A stretch of DNA of 64,000 nt from an uncultured Bradyrhizobium sp. (lineage in GTDB: Bacteria > Pseudomonadota > Alphaproteobacteria > Rhizobiales > Xanthobacteraceae): contig NZ_CAKZJO010000039.1 in assembly GCF_936943645.1 (NCBI RefSeq), positions 17,906 through 81,905 of the forward strand, read 5' to 3'. Positions 27,534 to 36,863 of the stretch are shown here, piece by piece. A program made the translations under genes and the position numbers. Below the pieces are notes generated by a model that did not search any database, was not told where the DNA came from, and saw nothing but the letters and a program-made list of their open reading frames with translations. Position 1 is the stretch's first letter; the number at the start of each line of letters is the position of its first letter.

Positions 27534-28730
27534 ATGAAGCTGCAGCAAGAACACTCTGGTGATGATGTTTCTTCTATTTTCGGAACAAATTCTCTGCCCA
27601 GTTTGGCGTTGGCAGCGGCATTCAGCCTGACGACACAGCTCATCACCTTCAGCGTTAATGGAGAGCTCGCCCGAGCGGAAGATTCCCCCTCAGCCAAGAT
27701 CCTTTCGGCCTGTCGTGTTCCGCCGAGCGCGGCGCTGGGAGCAATTCGAAAGACGTCGCCCGAAAGCAAGAAGGGCTACACCTTCATCTTGGCTGCGACG
27801 CGCTTCAAGTTCACAGGTGACTACGACCGAGCCATCGAACAGATTGACCAAGCTATCAAGCTCGATCCGGAAAACCCGCGGTTCTATGCGGAGCGGGGTG
27901 CTGCCCGTGCAGCGAACCACCAGTTAAGCGAAGCCAGGGAAGACCTCGATCACGCCATCAGCCTCGATGCCAGTTCATCCGTTGCCTTTCTCGAGCGGGG
28001 GGCGCTCTACACGAACATGAGCGAATTTGGCCGTGCCATCGTGGACTTCGGCGAAGCTATCAAGCTCTATCCCGGCAATGCTCGCGGCTACCTACTTCGG
28101 GGTTCGGCCTTCTTGGATATGCAAGAGTATGACCGGGCGATCGAAGATATCGACCAGTCGATCAGATTAGATCCCTTGTGTCCGGCCGGCTTCAATGCAA
28201 GGGCTCTTGCCTACGAGCTGAAGGGTCGGCGCGATCTTGCCCTGGCCGACTACGATAGGGCCATTGAACTCGATCCGTCCCCCGGAAATGCCTTCGTCTT
28301 CATACGTCGGGCTTCCTCTTATCGAGGAAAACGAGACTACGATCGCGCCATTCAGGACCTCGGCCAGGCGCTGAAACTCGAGCCCCGGAATGCCCGGGCG
28401 CTGAACGGCCGCTGCATCGTCCGTTCGATCGCGGGCGCCTTTGACGACGCCCTCGCCGATTGCAATGACGCCTTGCAGATACGGCCTCGCGATGCCTTAA
28501 TTCTCGATAGCCGCGCCCTTTCTTCGCTTTTGAAGGGAGCACTCGACGATTCCCTTGCCGACTATGACGCTGCACTCCGCATTGACCCGCGACTTGCCGT
28601 CTCGCTGTACGGGCGTGCGATCGCCAGGCGCCGCAAGGGCGACATCCCTGGCAGTGAAGCCGATCTTGCAGCGGCACAAGCCATTAGACCAAACGTGTCA
28701 GATTACATGGCGCGATATGGACTCAACTGA
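27534..28730 (+). CDS. TPR-repeat protein with N-terminal signal or anchor
   Basis: The product has 398 residues. After a 16-residue polar leader and a hydrophobic stretch (LPSLALAAAFSLTTQLITFSV) there are about nine consecutive 34-residue TPR units from residue 80 to the end, recognisable by repeats such as DYDRAIEQIDQAIKLDPENP and EYDRAIEDIDQSIRLDPLCP. It is a protein-interaction scaffold, probably periplasmic or membrane-tethered. The gene and its upstream 200 bases look less GC-rich than the neighbours, hinting at acquisition. No partner is evident. Confidence 0.85.
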   Translation: MKLQQEHSGDDVSSIFGTNSLPSLALAAAFSLTTQLITFSVNGELARAEDSPSAKILSACRVPPSAALGAIRKTSPESKKGYTFILAATRFKFTGDYDRAIEQIDQAIKLDPENPRFYAERGAARAANHQLSEAREDLDHAISLDASSSVAFLERGALYTNMSEFGRAIVDFGEAIKLYPGNARGYLLRGSAFLDMQEYDRAIEDIDQSIRLDPLCPAGFNARALAYELKGRRDLALADYDRAIELDPSPGNAFVFIRRASSYRGKRDYDRAIQDLGQALKLEPRNARALNGRCIVRSIAGAFDDALADCNDALQIRPRDALILDSRALSSLLKGALDDSLADYDAALRIDPRLAVSLYGRAIARRRKGDIPGSEADLAAAQAIRPNVSDYMARYGLN

Positions 28731-28780
28731 CACAGACCTCATGAATGCCGGGGCGGCCGGGAACGGTATCATTGCAGTCC

Positions 28781-29551
28781 CTAAACCCGTCCTTCGCGCG
28801 AGTTCCGCCGTCTCCGCGGCGGTTCGGCAGCAGCCTTGACCCGAATCCGCACCGATCCGCCTTTCGGTTGCTCCTCAATTTCGAAGGCATTCGTCTTCCG
28901 CACGAGGTCGCTCAGCTTGCGGGAGCCGAAGGTCCTGGAATCGAAATCGGGGGCCAGCGCGATCAGTCGTTTTCCCATTTCGCCGAGATCGACCCAGCCG
29001 TCTTCGCTCTCCATCTGGGCGATGGCGGTCTTGATCATGGGGGTGGCCGCATCGGGCGGCTGGAGCGGCTGCTGCTTGGAAGCGGAATCTTGGTTGTTCG
29101 CGGTACCGCCGCGCAGATTCTCGGTATAGACGAATCTACGACAGGCCTGCCGAAAACTCTCCGGTGTCTTCTGCTCGCCGAAGCCAAAGACATCAATGCC
29201 CTGCTCCCGGATGCGGGCGGCCAGCCGGGTAAAGTCGCTGTCGGACGACACCAGGCAGAAGCCATCGAACCGCCCGCTGTGAAGCAGGTCCATCGCGTCG
29301 ATGACAAGCGTGATGTCTGATGCATTCTTCCCGGTCGTATAGGCGAACTGCTGCTGCGGAATGATGGCGTGCTTCGAAAGGATATCCGCCCAGGCCTTGG
29401 ATCGCGCATTGGAGAAATCGCCGTAGATGCGGCGAACGCTGGCCTCGCCGATCTTGGCAATCTCCTCGAACAGTCCGTCCGCGATCTTTGCCGAGGCATT
29501 GTCAGCATCGATCAGGACAGCGAGACGGGGCGAGCGAACTTCCGACGGCAT
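28781..29551 (-). CDS. NYN domain (PIN-like RNase) protein with C-terminal OST-HTH/LOTUS domain
   Basis: The product has 256 residues. The NYN domain covers about residues 8-150, with acidic active-site residues in LAVLIDADNASAK, ITLVIDAMDLLHSG and LVSSDSDFTRLAARIREQG. A linker leads to a C-terminal OST-HTH/LOTUS module (MIKTAIAQMESEDGWVDLGEMGKRLIALAPDFD and FGSRKLSDLVRKTNAFEI). It is expected to bind and cleave structured RNA. The start at 29551 has GGGGA seven bases upstream; the same frame stays open for another 270 codons antisense to tctA and is ignored. The tail is arginine-rich. Confidence 0.9.
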   Translation of the reverse strand: MPSEVRSPRLAVLIDADNASAKIADGLFEEIAKIGEASVRRIYGDFSNARSKAWADILSKHAIIPQQQFAYTTGKNASDITLVIDAMDLLHSGRFDGFCLVSSDSDFTRLAARIREQGIDVFGFGEQKTPESFRQACRRFVYTENLRGGTANNQDSASKQQPLQPPDAATPMIKTAIAQMESEDGWVDLGEMGKRLIALAPDFDSRTFGSRKLSDLVRKTNAFEIEEQPKGGSVRIRVKAAAEPPRRRRNSREGRV

Positions 29552-29604
29552 GGCATGTCCCCACAAGATGGACGCAGCATCGAAAGATGCGTGCGTCGGA
29601 ACGA

Positions 29605-31103
<1,499 letters not shown>

Positions 31104-31104
<1 letters not shown>

Positions 31105-31601
31105 CACAGCAATCGCTCCAGCGGGCCGGTCGGAAGGCTCAGCGTCAATAACCGGTCGAACGCGAGATAGATCAAAATCGACATCACGAGGGCGATGATC
31201 GAATCCATCAGGATAGCGCGGCGTCCAAACGCCGCCGACGTCGTCACGAACAGCGCCGAGGTCGCCAGGATGAAGCCGCCGCCAAAGCCGACGATGGCGA
31301 TCAGCAGCGCGAGGCCGACGAGGATCAGGACCACCGGGACCGGATCGGTGCTCTCGCGCGCCGGCAGATTGCCGCGCAACGCATCAACGAAGTTGCCGAT
31401 CGCGAGCAGCGCAAGGCCAATTGCGACCACGACCGGCATCGCCTCCGGCCCCATGCCGTACATCGCGGTCGACTGCAGGCCGCGCGCGTCGAAGACCAGC
31501 ACCGCGGCGACAGCTGCGAGCAACGCTGCGATGACGATGCCGGCGCGATCGACGCGCCGCGGCGGCTGAGCCGGATCGCCAGACGCGCGATCTCGGGTCA
31601 T
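31104..31601 (-). CDS. tctB: Tripartite tricarboxylate transporter small membrane subunit TctB
   Basis: The product has 165 residues with four hydrophobic segments after a polar, arginine-rich N-terminus, the typical TctB layout. It partners TctA at the inner membrane. It overlaps tctC by four bases and tctA by one base, so all three are translationally coupled. Sequence conservation in TctB is low, so the call rests mainly on topology and context. Confidence 0.92.
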
Positions 31602-32566
31602 GACTTGACGAGGCCGACCGACTTCAACACGTCGGTGACGCGGACCGTTTCCTTCTTCAGGAAGTCGGCGAAGGCATCGCCGCCGAGATAGGCGTCCTCC
31701 CAGCCTTTCTGCTTGAGAATCTCCTTCCAGGCGTCCGACTTCACCATCTTCTCGACCGCATCGCTCAGGGTCTTCTTCTGCTCGGGCGTGATGCCGGGAG
31801 GCGCCACCACCGAACGCCAGTTGGCGATCACGAGGTCTATGCCCTGCTCCCTGAAGGTCGGGATATCACTGCCAGGGATGCGCTTCTCGGAGGTCACGCC
31901 GATCGCGCGCAGCTTGCCGGACTTGATCTGGCCTTCATATTCGCTGAGGCCCGAAATGCCCGCGGTGACCTTGCCACCAAGGATCGCGGCGAGCGACTCG
32001 CCGCCGCCGGAGAACGGGATGTAGTTGATCTTCTTGGCGTCGGCGCCGACGGCGCCGGCAAACAACGCCGCCATCACATGGTCGACACCGCCGGCCGAGC
32101 CGCCGGCGAAGGTCACCTTGGCGATATCGGCCTTGACCGCAGCGGCGAGATCCTGCGCGGTCTTGATCGGCGAATTCGCGGGCACCACGATCACCTGGAT
32201 TTCCTCGGTCAGGCGCGCGATCGGCGTCACCTGCTCGAGCGTCACCGGCGACTTGTTCATGGCGAGCGCGCCGACCATGACAAAGCCGTTGACCATCAGC
32301 TGGTTGCCGTCGCCCTTGGCACCGTTGACGAATTGCGCGATGCCGACACTGCCGCCCGCACCGGGGACGTTGGTGACCTGTACGCTGCGCGCGACACCGG
32401 AGGCCACCAGCGCCTGCTGCATCGAGCGCGCTGTCTGGTCCCAGCCGCCGCCGGGAGCCGCCGGCGCCATCACCTTGAGCTCGAGCTGCTGGGCCAAGGA
32501 TGGCGTCGCTGCCGCAAGGGTCAGCGCAACAGCTGCGCCGGCAAGGCGCGCGGAAAAATGGAACAT
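31598..32566 (-). CDS. tctC: Tripartite tricarboxylate transporter substrate-binding protein TctC (Bug family)
   Basis: The protein has 322 residues with a Sec signal peptide (MFHFSARLAGAAVALTLAAA, cleavage near SLAQQ) and the Bug-type core: PAAPGGGWDQTARSMQQAL, NVPGAGGSVGIAQFVNG and the dicarboxylate-binding region TFAGGSAGGVDHVMAALF. It binds a carboxylate in the periplasm. Start ATG 32566 follows AGGAGAG. The likely IclR operator at 32612-32632 lies just upstream. Confidence 0.94.
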   Translation of the reverse strand: MFHFSARLAGAAVALTLAAATPSLAQQLELKVMAPAAPGGGWDQTARSMQQALVASGVARSVQVTNVPGAGGSVGIAQFVNGAKGDGNQLMVNGFVMVGALAMNKSPVTLEQVTPIARLTEEIQVIVVPANSPIKTAQDLAAAVKADIAKVTFAGGSAGGVDHVMAALFAGAVGADAKKINYIPFSGGGESLAAILGGKVTAGISGLSEYEGQIKSGKLRAIGVTSEKRIPGSDIPTFREQGIDLVIANWRSVVAPPGITPEQKKTLSDAVEKMVKSDAWKEILKQKGWEDAYLGGDAFADFLKKETVRVTDVLKSVGLVKS

Positions 32567-32611
32567 AAGGACGCTCTCCTGGATCATGCGGACGTTTGCC
32601 GCATTGTGTCG

Positions 32612-32632
32612 TTTGGTCGCATATCAACCAAA
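32612..32632. promoter_or_regulatory. Candidate IclR operator upstream of tctC (TTTGGT-N9-ACCAAA)
   Basis: Exact inverted arms TTTGGT (32612-32617) and ACCAAA (32627-32632) extend outwards to CGTTTGGT / ACCAAAACG. The site is 46-66 bases upstream of tctC, between it and the iclR stop at 32672. Position and symmetry fit binding by the IclR protein encoded next door. Confidence 0.5.
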
Positions 32633-32671
32633 ACGGCCGACGCTGTCCAGCCATCGCCCAGGGGTTTTGGC

Positions 32672-33514
32672 TCAGCGGGGTGTCGGGAGCACACCGCCGA
32701 GGGCAGCCGTCAGTTCGGCGGCGACATCCCGGACGATTTGCCCGATTTCCGGCAACCTCTGATCGGTCAACCGGCTGGTCATGCCGGAGACGGAAATCGC
32801 CGCGAGCGGCTCGGCGCAGTCGTTGTAGACCACCGCCGCAATACAGCGCAGGCCCATGCAGGCCTCCTCGTCGTCGAGCGCAAAGCCCTGCTTGCGGATC
32901 TTTTCGAGTTCCCTGAACAGGTCGCTCGGCCGTACGATCGACTTCTCGGTCAGGCGGGGCATGCCGTGATGGCGGATGACAGCGCCGACGTCCTCGTCGG
33001 AATAGGTCGCGAGCACCGCCTTGCCGACGCCCGACGTCACCATGGCGACACGGCCGCCGACCTGGGTCAGCGAGCGCATGATCTCGCGGCTTTCCATGCG
33101 GGTCAGCACGATGATGAATTCGTCGTCGACCACGGCGAGGTTGGCCGTCTCGCGGGTGAGATCGCGCAGCTTGCGGAGGTAGGGGATCGCTTGCGTGGAG
33201 AAATTACGCCGCCGGGCAAAGCTCGCGCCCACGGTGAAGGCGCGCGAGCCGACATGCCATTTGGATTCGGCGCCGTCGAACCGAACGAAGCGACGGCTTT
33301 CCAGCGTTGCGAGCAGGCGATGCACGGTCGAGGTGGACAACCCTGTGCGGATCGCCAGATCGCTCAGGCGGTAGCCTGCGTCGTCCTCAGCCAGCGTTTC
33401 CAGGATCGACAGCGCACGATCAACGGACTGCACGCCGCCGTCGCGTGTCTCAGGCTCATGGTCGGCCGTGGATCTCGGCTCGACGGTCCTGCGGCGGATC
33501 ACGTTTTTCCTCAT
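32672..33514 (-). CDS. IclR family transcriptional regulator
   Basis: The protein has 280 residues. The N-terminal winged HTH (VQSVDRALSILETLAEDDAGYRLSDLAIRTGLS then TSTVHRLL) is followed by the IclR effector domain with TSGVGKAVLATYSDEDV and GFALDDEEACMGLRCIAAVVY. It probably controls tctCBA in response to the transported acid. ATG 33514 has AGG seven bases before it; ATG 33526 is in frame but lacks a binding site. It lies directly upstream of tctC on the same strand. Confidence 0.93.
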   Translation of the reverse strand: MRKNVIRRRTVEPRSTADHEPETRDGGVQSVDRALSILETLAEDDAGYRLSDLAIRTGLSTSTVHRLLATLESRRFVRFDGAESKWHVGSRAFTVGASFARRRNFSTQAIPYLRKLRDLTRETANLAVVDDEFIIVLTRMESREIMRSLTQVGGRVAMVTSGVGKAVLATYSDEDVGAVIRHHGMPRLTEKSIVRPSDLFRELEKIRKQGFALDDEEACMGLRCIAAVVYNDCAEPLAAISVSGMTSRLTDQRLPEIGQIVRDVAAELTAALGGVLPTPR

Positions 33515-33564
33515 CGCGACCTGCATATCAGCCAGTCAGACGATTGACGCTCGTGCCGTGAAAC

Positions 33565-33583
33565 TTTCCCGCATCGTGGGAAA
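33565..33583. promoter_or_regulatory. Inverted repeat TTTCCC-N7-GGGAAA upstream of iclR
   Basis: The 19-bp palindrome TTTCCCGCATCGTGGGAAA lies about 50 bases upstream of the iclR start and 44 bases from the stop of the acyl-CoA synthetase gene. It resembles IclR-family operators with TTTCC/GGAAA halves and could mediate autoregulation. It differs from the tctC site, so only one of the two may be a true IclR site. Confidence 0.4.
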
Positions 33584-33626
33584 TGTCGCCCCGGCCTTCA
33601 CCGGAGCGACATTTTTTGTTGACAGC

Positions 33627-35756
33627 TCAGAGCAGCCCGGCCCCGCGCGCCCACTTGTACTTGGCGCCGAGCACCTCGACCGGCAGCTCGGTCGAGTACG
33701 CATAGGCCGGGATGCCGTTCTGGTAGAGATATTCGGCGGCTTCCTCGACCTCGACGTCGCCGGCGAGCGAGGCGACGATCGGCTTCACGAAGCCCTTGGC
33801 CTCCATCTCCTTCTTCACCTCGACCATGTTGCGGGCGAACACCATCGGCGGCGTGACGATGGTGTGCCAGTAGCCGAGGATCAGCGAATGGATGCGCTCG
33901 TCCGAAAGGCCGAGCTTCACCGTGTTGACGTAGGTGATCGGCGGCTCGCCGCCGGTGATATCCACAGGATTTCCGGCCGCGCCGAACGGCGGGATGAACT
34001 TGCGGAAGGCCGCATCGAGATCCGGCGGCATCGACATCAGCGACAGGCCGTTGTCGACGCAGCTATCCGACAGCAGCACGCCCGAGCCGCCGGCACCGGT
34101 GATGATCAGCACGTTCTCGCCCTTCGGCGTCGGCAGCACCGGCACGCCACGGGCGAATTCGAGCAGCTGCCGCAGGCTGCGGGCGCGGATCACGCCCGAC
34201 TGCGCCAGCACGTCTTCGTAGATCTTGTCGTTACCGGCGAGCGCGCCGGTGTGCGAGGACGCCGCCTTGGCGCCGGCCGAGGTGCGGCCGGCCTTGAGCA
34301 CGACGACCGGCTTCTTCTTGGAAACGCGCTTGGCGGCTTCCGCGAAGGCGCGGCCGTCCTTGAGATCCTCGCAGTGCTGCGCGATCAGGTTGGTGTTCGG
34401 GTCCTGCTCGAAGAAGGCGAGCAGATCGTCCTCGTCGATGTCGGACTTGTTGCCGAGGCCGACAATGGCGGACACGCCCATTTTCGCCGAGCGCGAGAAG
34501 CCGATGATGGCCATGCCGATACCGCCCGACTGCGACGACAGCGCCGCGTGGCCCTTGACGTCATAGGCCGTGCAGAAGGTCGCGCAGAGATTGGCGGGCG
34601 TATAATAGAAGCCGTAGATGTTCGGCCCCATCAGGCGGATGTCGTACTTCTTGCCGACCTCGACGATCTCGGCCTGCAGCTCCGGCGCACCGGCTTCCGC
34701 GAAGCCCGACGGGATCAGCACCGCACCGGGGATTTTCTTCTCGCCGCACTCGGTGAGTGCCGCAGCGACGAACTTGGCGGGGATCGCGAACACGGCCGTG
34801 TCGATCACGCCGGGCACGTCCTTGACACTCTTGTAGGCCTTGTAGCCGAGGATCTCGGCGGCCTTGGGATGGATCGGGTAGATGTCGCCCTTGTAACCGC
34901 CGTTGATGAGGTTCTTCATCACGGAGTTGCCGATCTTGCCGTCCTCGGCGGAGGCGCCGACCACGGCGACCGCCTTCGGCTGCATGATGCGATTCATGGC
35001 CGCGACGATCTCTTCGGTCGGGCGCGGCTTGGGCTTCGGCACATAGGCGAAGTCGACGACGATGCGGACGTCGGCGGCAGTGGCCCCCTTCGCCGTCGCG
35101 AACACCGGATTGAGGTCGAGTTCGACGATTTCAGGGAAATCGGTGACGAGCTGCGAGACCTTGACGATGATTTCGGCCAGAGCGGTGCGGTTCACCGGCT
35201 CGCCGCCGCGCACGCCCTTCAGGATCTCATGCGCCTGGATGCCGTCGAGCATCGAGAGCGCGTCTTCCTTGGTCGCGGGCGCGAGGCGGAAGGTGATGTC
35301 CTTGAGCACCTCGACCAGCACGCCGCCGAGGCCGAAGGCGACCAGCTTGCCGAACGAGCCGTCGGTGATCGAGCCGACGATGACCTCGGTGCCGCCGGCC
35401 AGCATCTGCTGCACCTGGACGCCTTCGATCTTGGCATCGGCCTTGTATTTCTTGGCGTTGGAGAGAATGGTCTCGTAGGCCTTCTCGGCGTCCTCAACAT
35501 TCTTGAGGCCGACGATGACGCCGCCGGCTTCGGTCTTGTGGAGAATGTCCGGCGAGACGATCTTCATCACGACCGGGAAGCCCATCGAGGAGGCCATCTT
35601 GCCGGCCTCGCCCGCCGACTTGGCCACGCCCTCCTTCGGCACCGGAATGCCGTAGGCGTCGCAGACCAGCTTGCCTTCCGGGGCCGTCAGGCTGGTGCGG
35701 TTGTCCGCCTTGACCTGGTCAAGCACCTTGCGGACGGCATCTTTGGAATTGGACAT
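33627..35756 (-). CDS. ADP-forming acyl-CoA synthetase (acetate-CoA ligase family), ATP-grasp domain first
   Basis: The protein has 709 residues. The ATP-grasp domain (beta-like) comes first, about residues 10-230 (GFPVVMKIVSPDILHKTEAGGVIVGL is the family motif). The CoA-binding Rossmann domain starts near 250 (MQPKAVAVVGASAEDGKIG), then the succinyl-CoA-synthetase-like domains carry ALSSQSGGIGMAI and the SSHTGALAGND segment with the candidate phospho-histidine. It would make an acyl-CoA from acid, CoA and ATP with ADP release, or run in reverse to gain ATP. It is divergent from gntR-oxc-frc across 314 bases holding two copies of the shared operator, so formate, oxalate or a related acid is the inferred substrate. 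Confidence 0.92.
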   Translation of the reverse strand: MSNSKDAVRKVLDQVKADNRTSLTAPEGKLVCDAYGIPVPKEGVAKSAGEAGKMASSMGFPVVMKIVSPDILHKTEAGGVIVGLKNVEDAEKAYETILSNAKKYKADAKIEGVQVQQMLAGGTEVIVGSITDGSFGKLVAFGLGGVLVEVLKDITFRLAPATKEDALSMLDGIQAHEILKGVRGGEPVNRTALAEIIVKVSQLVTDFPEIVELDLNPVFATAKGATAADVRIVVDFAYVPKPKPRPTEEIVAAMNRIMQPKAVAVVGASAEDGKIGNSVMKNLINGGYKGDIYPIHPKAAEILGYKAYKSVKDVPGVIDTAVFAIPAKFVAAALTECGEKKIPGAVLIPSGFAEAGAPELQAEIVEVGKKYDIRLMGPNIYGFYYTPANLCATFCTAYDVKGHAALSSQSGGIGMAIIGFSRSAKMGVSAIVGLGNKSDIDEDDLLAFFEQDPNTNLIAQHCEDLKDGRAFAEAAKRVSKKKPVVVLKAGRTSAGAKAASSHTGALAGNDKIYEDVLAQSGVIRARSLRQLLEFARGVPVLPTPKGENVLIITGAGGSGVLLSDSCVDNGLSLMSMPPDLDAAFRKFIPPFGAAGNPVDITGGEPPITYVNTVKLGLSDERIHSLILGYWHTIVTPPMVFARNMVEVKKEMEAKGFVKPIVASLAGDVEVEEAAEYLYQNGIPAYAYSTELPVEVLGAKYKWARGAGLL

Positions 35757-35916
35757 GTGGCTTCTCCCTTGACCTCAGTTCGTTCTTTTCAAAGCGCGCG
35801 CGTGGTTGCGGCTGCCCGTGATGCTTGCCATTCGCCGCGCTCTGTTCCATGTCGCGGAGCGGAGCGGCATAAAGCCCGAGACTACTCCGCCGCCTTGGAT
35901 CAAAAATGGCTGGCGA

Positions 35917-35933
35917 TGGCATTTGGTATGCCA
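35917..35933. promoter_or_regulatory. Operator copy 1 of the oxalate-cluster motif (TGGCAT-N5-ATGCCA)
   Basis: TGGCATTTGGTATGCCA is an exact inverted repeat with 6-bp arms. It lies in the 314-base gap between the acyl-CoA synthetase gene (start 35756) and gntR (start 36071), which otherwise has no gene. A minus-strand TTGACA at 35949-35944 lies beside it, so this copy probably serves the synthetase gene. It matches copy 2 at 35998-36014 except for one spacer base. Confidence 0.75.
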
Positions 35934-35997
35934 GAAGCCAACTTGTCAAGCTGTCGCGTTGCTTAGAACGCCGCAAAAAATAGCCGCCTTGACATTC

Positions 35998-36014
35998 TGG
36001 CATGTGGTATGCCA
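35998..36014. promoter_or_regulatory. Operator copy 2 upstream of gntR-oxc-frc (TGGCAT-N5-ATGCCA)
   Basis: TGGCATGTGGTATGCCA has exact 6-bp inverted arms. A TTGACA -35 element at 35989-35994 ends three bases before it, so the site would sit in the promoter spacer, the usual place for a repressor. The distance to the gntR start is 57 bases. Confidence 0.78.
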
Positions 36015-36070
36015 AAAACTTTCCCGTTAATATTCCTGTAAAAGACGACTCCCACTGGAGGAGATTCGTC

Positions 36071-36802
36071 GTGTCACTACGGAAACCAACCAAGGCGTTG
36101 CCGAACATGGCCGAGGCAGACATCGCAATCGTTCGCATTGCCCCGGAGAGCAGCTTCAAGAACAAGGCGTATGACGCCTTGAAGGAAGCCATCCTCAAGA
36201 TGGACATCTACTCGACGCCCGAGCCGGTGATGCTGGACGAGCGCGCGTTGTCCGAACGCCTGGGCGTCAGCCGCACCCCGATCCGCGAAGCCATCGCGAT
36301 GCTGGAGCAGGACGGCTTCGTGAAGACGGTTCCGCGCCGCGGCATCATGGTGGTGCGCCGGACCAAGAGCGAGATCGTCGACATGATCCGCGCCTGGGCG
36401 GCGCTGGAGAGCATGGCCGCGCGCCTCATCACCACGACTGCACGCAAGAAGGACATCACGGCGCTGCGCGACTTCTTCAAGGATTTCGGCAAGGACCGCC
36501 TGCCCGAGGATCACGTCGAGGAATACTCCAAGGCCAACATCGCGTTCCACCAGGCGCTGATCTCGCTGTCTGAATCGCCTGTCCTGGTCGACCTCACCAA
36601 CGACCTCCTGCTCCACGTGCGCGGCTATCGCCAGCTGACCATCGGACGCAAGGACCGCACCGCGACCTCCCTGCCCGAGCATCTCGGCATGATCGAAGCA
36701 CTGGAGGCCCGCGACACCGAGCTCGCCGAGAAGCGCGCCCGCGACCACACTCTCGGCCTTGCCGCTTACGTCGAAGCGCACGGTCAGGAGCTCTTCACTT
36801 AG
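36071..36802 (+). CDS. GntR family (FCD/FadR-type) regulator, likely controlling the oxalate genes
   Basis: The protein has 243 residues. A winged HTH spans about residues 30-95 ([49 protein letters not shown]). An FCD ligand domain follows with metal-type residues ([38 protein letters not shown]). GTG 36071 is chosen because GGAGGAG lies seven bases upstream; the frame is open further back but that stretch is the promoter. It precedes oxc by 61 bases, so it is likely co-transcribed and autoregulated through the site at 35998-36014. Confidence 0.93.
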   Translation: MSLRKPTKALPNMAEADIAIVRIAPESSFKNKAYDALKEAILKMDIYSTPEPVMLDERALSERLGVSRTPIREAIAMLEQDGFVKTVPRRGIMVVRRTKSEIVDMIRAWAALESMAARLITTTARKKDITALRDFFKDFGKDRLPEDHVEEYSKANIAFHQALISLSESPVLVDLTNDLLLHVRGYRQLTIGRKDRTATSLPEHLGMIEALEARDTELAEKRARDHTLGLAAYVEAHGQELFT

Positions 36803-36863
36803 CAACGTTCACCAGAAGGGCGAACAATTCGCCCCACTACTTGAGACCAGGGAGACAAGGCCC

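Noticed and set aside
28300..28677. Minus-strand 125-codon frame inside the TPR gene
   Set aside because: Shadow frame; the TPR periodicity on the plus strand explains the sequence.
33468..35966. An 832-codon open frame on the plus strand
   Set aside because: It runs antisense to the acyl-CoA synthetase and IclR genes and is rich in Arg, His and Asp in the way antisense frames are; no ribosome binding site or motif.
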